Below, one piece after another: positions 57,304 through 64,000 of a stretch of DNA of 64,000 nt; position 1 is the first letter of the stretch, and each line of letters begins with the position of its first letter. This DNA is from Schizochytrium sp. CCTCC M209059 (lineage: Eukaryota > Sar > Bigyra > Thraustochytrida > Thraustochytriidae). A model generated the notes under the pieces. That model saw nothing but the letters and a program-made list of their open reading frames with translations, did no database searches and was not told the DNA's origin. Location of the stretch: contig KN805380.1 in NCBI GenBank assembly GCA_000818945.1, positions 64,191-128,190 of the forward strand, read 5' to 3'. The position numbers and the translations under genes were made by a program.

Positions 57304-58983
57304 ATGTACGAGGATCAGCACGTAGTGGTCATCTTACGCAGCAATGCGGCAAGAAGCGCCACGTTGAAAAAGAGTAAAGGAGGAGTAGGCTCGTCACGAC
57401 CAAGATCGATGACAGCGACAGCCTTGGCCCAACGCAAGGCAAAGCGGGAAAAGATGCTCGATCTCAGTCTTTTCGACATCCTCACGCTCCCACCGCACGA
57501 GTTCGAGAGCGAAGACTGTGAAGCGGACATTTGCTCGCAACATGAGAGAGATGAAGATGACGATCAGCTTGGACGCCTTCGCAGGAATAACGACGACGAA
57601 AACCACAATCATATGGTTGACGAGGATAACGTGATCATACGACGACCGCGACCAGTCGCGCTAGCTGTACAGCGCAAAGAGATCCGCGTGCGCGTCCTAA
57701 AACAACGACTGCTGGAATATGACTACTTTCGGCGACTGCTCAACGAGGGCGGCGCCTGGACTGCCGGCGGGGACGCCGTGCTCGAGTTTCCCAGCATCCG
57801 CATGCTGGACGCATTCTGGCAAGCTTTTTGCTGCGTCGCGAGCCCGATCGAACATTGCGCGCAGAATGTCCCATTGGACTTTCACAATTGTCTGCAAGTT
57901 CACGCTGCAGCATGCATGATCGGCCATGAAGAGCTCATGCAGCGGACTGAAAACTTTCTCGCCAAGAATCTTAGCGAGTCCATTTTCGTGCGAGTATTTC
58001 GCACTGCCGAGCGCTTTCATCGCCAGCAATTCAAACGTGCGCTTATGCGCTGGCTGTGCTATGCTGGAAGACTCCAGGCTCGTGAAGAGAAAGAGGATGG
58101 TTCGAGAGCGAGGCTTCACGTCAGCTACGACGGAAATTATATATGCTGTCAAGGTCAGAGACTGCCTGCGGCGCAATTCTACGATGTTCTCAAGGATGAC
58201 CTTGCTCACAAGCGAGCGTTCTTCATGCCAGGATCATGTCTGCCTGTCAATGCTGCCTTGCGACGCGTAGGTGTGGGCGCCGAGGGAGAGTATCGCTGCT
58301 TCGTTGAGCGTCGACGCGGTATGGGCGCGAACGAAGACGAGACGCACTTTGTCTTGCGGAGTGAAGACTCGGATGAGGTGCTCATGGCCGCATGTCACAT
58401 TATTGGATCCAGCGAGTTCCTTTTTGCAAGCGAGTATCCATCAAGTTTTACACGTGAAAGTTTGGATTTTCTAGGTCACATTGAGTGCAACTTTGTGGGA
58501 ACCACCTTTATCATGTACGATCACGGGCTCTCGCCGGATGCTCCGGCTGCGCGAGCTTTTCCGGAGCTCGTGCAAGGTGAGCATGGTGCCGTGCTCTACG
58601 ATCAGAATGTCATGGGTCGCATTCCAAATGCAATGACGGTTCTAGCACCCGATTTGCGCCAGGCCTTGCCGCCAGGCCCAGGCCTAGTTTCCCGCTTTGA
58701 AGACAATCAAATGCAAGGGGTCATGTGTCTCCGTACGCGCAAACCTATCTGGAGAGAGAGCGCAAATTCATGGACGATGGATTTCGGTGGTCGCGTCAAG
58801 ATGGCTAGCAAGAAGAATTTCAAGATCCAAGAGAGTCGCAACGAAAATGTCGGCGAGTGGCTCATGCTTTTCGGCAAGGTCTCCAAACACCGTTTTAGTC
58901 TTGATTTCAAGTCGCCGCTCACAATGATACAGGCGATGAGCATTGCAATGACTACCTTTGCCGACAAGCTGATGGTGTGCTGA
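57304..58983 (+). CDS. BTB-Tubby fusion protein
   Basis: A 559-residue protein. After an acidic N-terminus, residues about 125-215 look like a BTB/POZ domain (RVLKQRLLEYDYFRRLLNEGG ... NCLQVHAAACMIGHEELMQRTENFLAKNL). A short BACK-like helix follows (VFRTAERFHRQQFKRALMRWL). The rest is a Tubby domain: SEFLFASEYPSSF, FLGHIECNFVGTTFIMYDHG, AVLYDQNVMGRIPNAMTV, RTRKPIWRE, MDFGGRVKMASKKNFKI and MLFGKVSKHRFSLDFKSP. The phosphoinositide-binding Lys and Arg (GKLRSN in mouse Tubby) are His392 and Glu394. BTB could dock Cullin-3, as the F-box docks SKP1 in plant TLPs. ATG 57304 has a good context; ATG 56944 is the alternative. Confidence 0.8.
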   Translation: MYEDQHVVVILRSNAARSATLKKSKGGVGSSRPRSMTATALAQRKAKREKMLDLSLFDILTLPPHEFESEDCEADICSQHERDEDDDQLGRLRRNNDDENHNHMVDEDNVIIRRPRPVALAVQRKEIRVRVLKQRLLEYDYFRRLLNEGGAWTAGGDAVLEFPSIRMLDAFWQAFCCVASPIEHCAQNVPLDFHNCLQVHAAACMIGHEELMQRTENFLAKNLSESIFVRVFRTAERFHRQQFKRALMRWLCYAGRLQAREEKEDGSRARLHVSYDGNYICCQGQRLPAAQFYDVLKDDLAHKRAFFMPGSCLPVNAALRRVGVGAEGEYRCFVERRRGMGANEDETHFVLRSEDSDEVLMAACHIIGSSEFLFASEYPSSFTRESLDFLGHIECNFVGTTFIMYDHGLSPDAPAARAFPELVQGEHGAVLYDQNVMGRIPNAMTVLAPDLRQALPPGPGLVSRFEDNQMQGVMCLRTRKPIWRESANSWTMDFGGRVKMASKKNFKIQESRNENVGEWLMLFGKVSKHRFSLDFKSPLTMIQAMSIAMTTFADKLMVC

Positions 58984-59273
58984 TTGTTGGTCAGACATGG
59001 ACCGCCAAGGTATTGACTCTTTTTTTTCCCACCCTGTTTCCTTATTTGGGGGAAAAAAGAAAGAAATGGACGGAAATAGAAGTTGTAGGTCTTTCACGTA
59101 ATTTATAGCATAGTTCTTACCTGCGGAAGGCTTTGTGGAGGCACCGTGTGATGCACGAGAAGATAAAGGCCAACTCTAGATGAAATTTGAGGTGAGCTGA
59201 GCAAATAAAGAAAAAAGTAGAGGGTAGAAAGAGGAAAGAGCATGGTCGTTTTTCCCCCTTCACTGCACCCTTC

Positions 59274-61142
59274 TCAGGATGCCGCCTGCGCCGCGGCCTG
59301 GACATCATCATCATCTTCTTCTTCTTCTCCGCCGTCAGCGTTGGCAGGATTACGCGATGAAGAGGATTGGCCGCCCTCATCGTCCTCAGGACGCTCCGAT
59401 GCAGGCGATATGGGTAACTTGCGAAGCGTCGTGCGCCGCTGATTCACGTGCAGCGCAGAGACGCTGTCGTAACCACGCCGCATTCGCTCGCGCTCCATGA
59501 GACGCCAGTACGTGACAAACTCGGTAAGATCCACGCGGCCGTCCTTGTCAGTGTCAATTTGCGCCATCTCATTATAAAGTCCCGAAGCAGAAATCGTAGC
59601 CCCCAAGAGACTGAGAACATGCTGGAAGTCCTCCTCTTGAATGTAGCCGTCGCCGTCGCGGTCAAAGACATTAAAGAGGAAGCTAATGTCTTCTAAGCTT
59701 GTGCTTTGACGCACAGAACTGTAGGGGCTGCCCGCCGGCGCGCGCAAGACGATTTCAAATTCCTCGCGGGAGATCTTGCCGTCATTGTCCTTGTCAAGCA
59801 TGCGCAGCATGGCGTCGACCTCGCGGCGGCTGAGCTTGATGCCAATGACCTGGAGAGCGCGCTTGAGTTCGCTCCGCGAAAGGTAACCGTCTCCATCGTT
59901 GTCGAAGGAGCTAAAGAGATCGCTGGCAGCACTGCCCACAAGATGCTCCATGCCCTGGCGCAGAAGACGGATAATGCGGAAGCCGCGCAGCTTGGTAATG
60001 TGGTCCTTGGATAACGGTTTAGAGCTCTGTTTGCCGGACTCGCGCAGCCACGGGTGATTCAAGAGCTGGTCGGTGTTGTACCGCGTGCTGGGATTCGGGT
60101 CGAGCATGTGGCGGATAAGGTCCTTGGCATTGCGCGAAATTTCGTGGTAAGCCTGGTTCGACTTGTCGTAGTCGCCCTTGGCCACCTGCGCGAGGATTTG
60201 GGCCTCCGTGGCGTCGCCCGTGGGGTCGAACGGGTGTGCGCCGCAGAGCATAATGTACAAAACGCAGCCGAGCGCCCAAATGTCGACCTTTTCGTCAAAG
60301 GGCTCGTTCTTGACCATTTCTGGGGCCCAGTACGCCGGAGTGCCCACGCATTCGGTAATGCCTTGCGCGGTGTCTTCGTCGGAGCAAGCGCAGAGCACCT
60401 CGCTCTTGCGGGCATCGTGGTCTTCGACGCCGGTCATATCGATGGCGAGCCCAAAGTCCGCAATCTTGATGCCCGCGTCCTCGTTCTTGCTGGTGAGCAG
60501 CAAATTCTCGGGCTTGATGTCCAGGTGGGCAATGTTCAACTTGTGCAGATGGGCCACACCCTCGACGGCGCTGAGGAACATGCTGGCTGCAGCTTGCTCG
60601 GAGAGTTCACCGCGCTCGATGATGCGGTCAAAGAGCTCGCCGCCTTCGGCAAGATCCATGATGAGAAAGAGAGTGTCCTTGCTATCAAAGACGTCGCGGA
60701 GCGAGACGATGTTCTCGTGCTTGCCGGTGTTGCGCATGATGGTGACCTCGTTCTCGAGCGCCTCGATCTCGCTGGCCTCTTTGCAGATCTCTTTGATGGC
60801 GACGCGGTCCCTGGTGAGCTTGTCGACGCCGAGGCGGACGACGGCAAAGGTGCCTTCGCCCAGGACCTGTTTGAGCTCGTACCTCTTGCGCATTTCCTTG
60901 TCAGTGCGGTGCTTGGCGAGTTCGGTCAGCGTGGGGCGCTCGCGCGCGCTGGCGGCGGGCATGGTCTTCTGCTTCTGCCACTCCATCACCTTGACGCCGC
61001 GGCTCGCGTTCGCCGGCAGCCTCTGCTGCCTACCGCTGCCCGCCACGGCCGCGCGCTCTCCCTCGGCGCCGCGCGCGCGCGGCGCCTGCGCGCCCGCCTC
61101 GGCCTCCAGGTTCGCGCCGCGCCGGCCATCCCCGGGCATCAT
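59274..61142 (-). CDS. Calcium-dependent protein kinase (CDPK), four EF-hands
   Basis: A 622-residue Ser/Thr kinase. The kinase domain has GEGTFAVV near residue 95, VAIKEI, the catalytic loop HLDIKPEN near 206, DFG, and GTPAYWAPEM. It is followed by an autoinhibitory-type helix (ITKLRGFRIIRLL) and four EF-hands with full loops: DNDGDGYLSRSE, DKDNDGKISREE, DRDGDGYIQEED and DTDKDGRVDLTE. This order is the CDPK architecture, so Ca2+ binding should release the kinase. HLD in place of HRD makes it a non-RD kinase, as in MLCK/DAPK relatives. The first 60 residues are low complexity, with no N-myristoylation glycine at position 2 (MMPG). The tail is acidic. Start ATG 61142. Confidence 0.92.
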   Translation of the reverse strand: MMPGDGRRGANLEAEAGAQAPRARGAEGERAAVAGSGRQQRLPANASRGVKVMEWQKQKTMPAASARERPTLTELAKHRTDKEMRKRYELKQVLGEGTFAVVRLGVDKLTRDRVAIKEICKEASEIEALENEVTIMRNTGKHENIVSLRDVFDSKDTLFLIMDLAEGGELFDRIIERGELSEQAAASMFLSAVEGVAHLHKLNIAHLDIKPENLLLTSKNEDAGIKIADFGLAIDMTGVEDHDARKSEVLCACSDEDTAQGITECVGTPAYWAPEMVKNEPFDEKVDIWALGCVLYIMLCGAHPFDPTGDATEAQILAQVAKGDYDKSNQAYHEISRNAKDLIRHMLDPNPSTRYNTDQLLNHPWLRESGKQSSKPLSKDHITKLRGFRIIRLLRQGMEHLVGSAASDLFSSFDNDGDGYLSRSELKRALQVIGIKLSRREVDAMLRMLDKDNDGKISREEFEIVLRAPAGSPYSSVRQSTSLEDISFLFNVFDRDGDGYIQEEDFQHVLSLLGATISASGLYNEMAQIDTDKDGRVDLTEFVTYWRLMERERMRRGYDSVSALHVNQRRTTLRKLPISPASERPEDDEGGQSSSSRNPANADGGEEEEDDDDVQAAAQAAS

Positions 61143-62764
61143 CGTCAGCCCCGCGCGCGCGCACCGCCGCCCTCATCCTGCCGCGCGCCTCCCTCGCGCC
61201 CGCGCCGCGCCGCCGCCGCTCCGCCGCGCCGCGCTCCGGGTTTGCTGCGCTCTGCATGCATGCACTCAACTCGCCGCGGGCCCTTTGGTCATCTTGGACT
61301 CGGGTCGCGAACGAAGATACAAGTGACGCAGCGCAGCCAAGAGCAGCGAGGAGCAGCCAAGAGCAGCGCAGCGCAGCGCAGAACCGCTCGGAGGCTGGGC
61401 CCGTCTGCGCGCAGGAGCGCCGCCGCGAGCTCGGGGGCGCCCGCCCGGGGTGGAGGGAGGCTGCGACGGGCGGGCCTGCGACTTCTGAAGGGCTGCTGTG
61501 GATATGAAGATGGCGTAAGGGGAGCTTGGCACTCTGGAGGGGCTGGCTCGCGACCCGGAGCGCGAACGCGCGACGGACGAGGCCGCGAGCGAGCAGAGCA
61601 CGCGTCTGCTTGCGTTGGGAACGCACGCCCGGGGTGAGGGCGAGGGCTATGTGCTAGATAGTATGCCCGTGCCGGCAGCGGCGGGTCAGGTCGCCGATCG
61701 TGATCTATTTAATTCAGTCCATCGATGAGGGGGGGGGGGTGAGGTGGACTGACTGGGCTGCCGGCACGGGCAAGAAACGCCGAGGAGCGTCATTCTGCAA
61801 GATTTGTGTTCCACCTAGCTCGACTGCAGAGCGTTCATGGGGCACAAGCACGGGCGGAGGGCCACGGGTGTACGTACGGGCACGAAGATGGGAGCGATCC
61901 TCGCCTCGCCGCGCTGGCACGAGCATCGAACCATGGGGATAGATAGATCTACTGACCCCAGGCTATCAGAGAAATGGTCCATCTCCATACATGGAGCTGA
62001 GCAGCAAGTGATGAGCGGCCATTTCGTTGCAGTCGACGACGACTTTGCGGATCTGATCGTCTGCGAGATGAACACAGTACGAGCCACAGCCTGGACAAGG
62101 GGAAAAGCTTCTTCTTCTTCTTCTTCTTCTTCTTCTACGTTTTGAAAAGAAATGAATTGTTAGATTGACGTTAAACTGTAAGTTGAAAGGAATGCTTGCA
62201 TGTCTGGCGCATCCGCCTTGTCGTGATTGGTGACTTGACATTTTTTTCAGTTTGGGCTATAGCACTCCGAGCTCCGTGCGTGTGAGATCGCACTCAACAC
62301 AGAGAGTTGGTCCTCATTGCGGACTTGGCTCTCGAGAAAGATGGAGAAGAAAAAGTTCCTCACGGCGTGGATGAGAACTTCTCTACTTGGAACCGAGAGT
62401 CTTGACTTCGTAGTACTCTTTGTTGATTGGGCGCGTCTCCAATTCGGGGCGGACCGAACGGCAGAGATTTCGACACAACGAGTTGGCAGAATTTGCCCTC
62501 GTGCCTCTTTTTTCCCTCTGTTCCCGCTTTTCCCGCCACGAATATAAAACTCATTGGAATATCGATGACGTCGATGTCGATGTCGATGTCGACGGCGACG
62601 ACAACGACAGCGACAGCGAAAACGAGAACGACGACGACGACGACAGCAGGTGGGTGTGGCGACATTTGTTTGTGGCGCAGAACTAGGCTGCACGCGGGGG
62701 GGGATTGTTGCGTGCGAAAAACCTGAACGCTAATGAGAACCACAACGTCCACCTGCCTGTCCGG
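61143..62764. other. Region upstream of the CDPK and downstream of the polyglutamine gene
   Basis: 1.6 kb with no supported gene. It has CG-rich sequence (61143-61250), AGCAGCGC runs (61345-61380), a G run near 61729-61739, a CTT repeat (62108-62136) and a GATGTC/GACGAC-rich stretch (62568-62646). Short frames in the last are repeat-driven. Confidence 0.5.
62108..62136. repeat. CTT trinucleotide repeat
   Basis: About nine perfect TTC/CTT units. Confidence 0.9.
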
Positions 62765-64000
62765 CTATTGAGAACCGTTGCCATCATCGTCGTCGTCGTC
62801 GTTATCATTGTTGCTGAGGTCGGCGCCATGAGGACTTTGCTGCTGGCGCTGCTGGCGCTGCTGGCGCTGCTGGCGCTGCTGCGACGATGACGACTCCTGA
62901 TCGAGTTTCCCTTGGCGCATTTCACGTTTCCGCTTTGCATGCTTATATTGACGCTTGTACTTGGTCTGGCGCATTTCCTTGGCAACTCGCTCTGCATGGT
63001 GATACGACTGGCGCTTCCAAATTATGGCAGTCTGCGAGTGCACGTTGATGCTTTCCTGCAAAGCGGTAGACGGGAGAATTCTCGACTCTGGAAGAGGGAG
63101 TGACTCGGACTCGACGCCTGCAATTCCATTCTGACGCACGTAGAGTGCGTGGCCCTCGAGGCGGTCAAGCGAGAAGTCGATGAGAGAAGCCACGTCTGTC
63201 TTGTAGACGCGGTCGACGCCGAGAACACGACAAATGCGCTGCGCGCGGAGCTCGTCGATGCGAATTCCGCAGCTTTTTTGCATTCCAGGGGGCGCCTTTG
63301 GCTTGGGACCACGGCGACGCTGCCCGAGCGGAGGTTCAGCGGTACGGCTAGACGACGAAGAGACGCTGCCCGTGTTGGATTGCATGAGGCCTGCGCGAGT
63401 GAACTCGTCGAGAATGAGGCGGGACCCGGCATCAATACTGGAGGAATTGTTGCCGCTCTGAAGGTCAGGTCCGCCGCCCATGGTGTGACTAAAGCTGGAA
63501 CTGCTGCTGTGGGATCGCTTATTGGCGGTTGCACCAGCATTGAGCTGTTGCTGCATATGCTGCTGAGCAGCGAGAAGGTATTGATTTGAAACAGCGCTTA
63601 AATTGGTGTCGCTGTTGGCATTGCTGTCTCCGTTTTTGGCGGAGCTTGCGGAAGTCGCGGAAGCGGCAGACGAGGAGGAGAAGCTTCCCGCGGGGCCTTG
63701 TGAGATCGACCGGGCTTGCGGCTGGCCATGCTGCTGCTGCTGTTGCAGATGCTGCTGCAGGAGCAGCTGTTGCTGCGCGTGAAACTGAGCCTGCGGTTGC
63801 AAGTGCTGATGTTGTTGCTGCTGAGGCTGCTGCTGAGGCTGCTGCTGCTGCTGCTGCTGCTGAAAGAAGGGGTTCACGTGACTGCCGGAGAGCATTATTG
63901 GCTGGCCTCCTTGTAGTTGTAGCGGATGAAATTGCTGCAACGCCTGCTGGTGCTGCTGCAATAGCTGCTGGTGCTGCTGCTGCGAGAGCTGCCCATGCTG
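62765..64000 (-). CDS. Polyglutamine-rich putative nuclear protein (5' end beyond window)
   Basis: At least 411 residues; the frame is open to the window edge, so the start is missing. The visible N-terminal part is Gln/His-rich with poly-Q runs, then Ser/Asn-rich. A compact non-repetitive part follows: QRRRGPKPKAPPGMQ (AT-hook-like), then CGIRIDELRAQRICRVLGVD and SLIDFSLDRLEGHALYVRQNG. After it come a strongly basic helix (HHAERVAKEMRQTKYKRQYKHAKRKREMRQ), a second QR repeat from CTGCTGGCG units, and an Asn/Asp tail. The composition suggests a transcription or chromatin factor. No domain family is recognised. Stop TAG 62765-62767. Confidence 0.6.
   Translation of the reverse strand, partial: QHGQLSQQQHQQLLQQHQQALQQFHPLQLQGGQPIMLSGSHVNPFFQQQQQQQQPQQQPQQQQHQHLQPQAQFHAQQQLLLQQHLQQQQQHGQPQARSISQGPAGSFSSSSAASATSASSAKNGDSNANSDTNLSAVSNQYLLAAQQHMQQQLNAGATANKRSHSSSSSFSHTMGGGPDLQSGNNSSSIDAGSRLILDEFTRAGLMQSNTGSVSSSSSRTAEPPLGQRRRGPKPKAPPGMQKSCGIRIDELRAQRICRVLGVDRVYKTDVASLIDFSLDRLEGHALYVRQNGIAGVESESLPLPESRILPSTALQESINVHSQTAIIWKRQSYHHAERVAKEMRQTKYKRQYKHAKRKREMRQGKLDQESSSSQQRQQRQQRQQRQQQSPHGADLSNNDNDDDDDDGNGSQ

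Overview
The window is nuclear DNA of a eukaryotic microbe. GT-AG introns are visible at four loci (406, 131, 147 and 132 bp), most other genes are long single open frames, neighbours are close and often divergent or convergent, and TAA, TAG and TGA all serve as stops. The gene set is that of a ciliated, peroxisome-bearing protist: a BBS6-like chaperonin, a BTB-Tubby protein, a four-EF-hand CDPK, exocyst EXO84, a probable telomeric CTC1, eIF3i, MFAP1 and a PMP34 carrier. GC-rich, intron-poor genes plus a CDPK suggest the stramenopile/SAR group, possibly a thraustochytrid-like labyrinthulomycete. That placement is inference and is not proven by the sequence.

Layout. 1-5 kb: 3' end of eIF3i (+), then UDP-glucose 6-dehydrogenase (-). 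5-11.7 kb: a 2218-residue SNF2/RING protein (-). 12.7-14.8 kb: a secreted GxGYxYP-family protein (+) and a small CX9C protein (-). 15.2-17.5 kb: two tandem enoyl-CoA hydratase paralogs (-) ending in SKM/SKI. 19-23.3 kb: three tandem sigma-like GST paralogs (+), with a 280-base N gap upstream. 23.3-31.5 kb: a gene-poor stretch dotted with tetra- and pentanucleotide repeats, with one weak small-ORF candidate. 31.5-36.7 kb: a KDM2-type JmjC protein without iron ligands (+), MFAP1 (-) and a spliced peptide deformylase (+). 37-42 kb: a BBS6-like chaperonin (+) convergent with EXO84 (-). 42-48 kb: two tandem MoxR-AAA/VWA fusion genes with mitochondrial-type N-termini (+), with a previously unlisted spliced 92-residue gene (-) between them. 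48-53.7 kb: CTC1 (-) and a nucleoredoxin (+), whose 5' ends are separated by 32 perfect copies of a 15-bp repeat that cuts into the first thioredoxin domain. 54-64 kb: a NOXRED1-like reductase (+), a spliced PMP34 carrier (-), BTB-Tubby (+), a CDPK (-) and the 3' part of a polyglutamine protein (-).

How genes may work together. The two SKM/SKI hydratases and the PMP34-type carrier point to peroxisomal fatty-acid metabolism, though they lie 38 kb apart. The 92-residue gene and the second MoxR/VWA gene share a 311-bp head-to-head promoter region, and both encode mitochondrial-looking N-termini. The GST, hydratase and MoxR/VWA pairs and triplets show that local tandem duplication is common here.

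Most unusual points: the single-chain MoxR-VWA mitochondrial proteins (bacterial RavA and ViaA are separate chains) with Asp in place of the Walker B Glu; a KDM2-like JmjC domain that has lost all three iron ligands but carries a C-terminal 4CXXC_R1-type finger; a BTB-Tubby fusion lacking the two phosphoinositide-binding residues; and the 480-bp perfect minisatellite interrupting nucleoredoxin.
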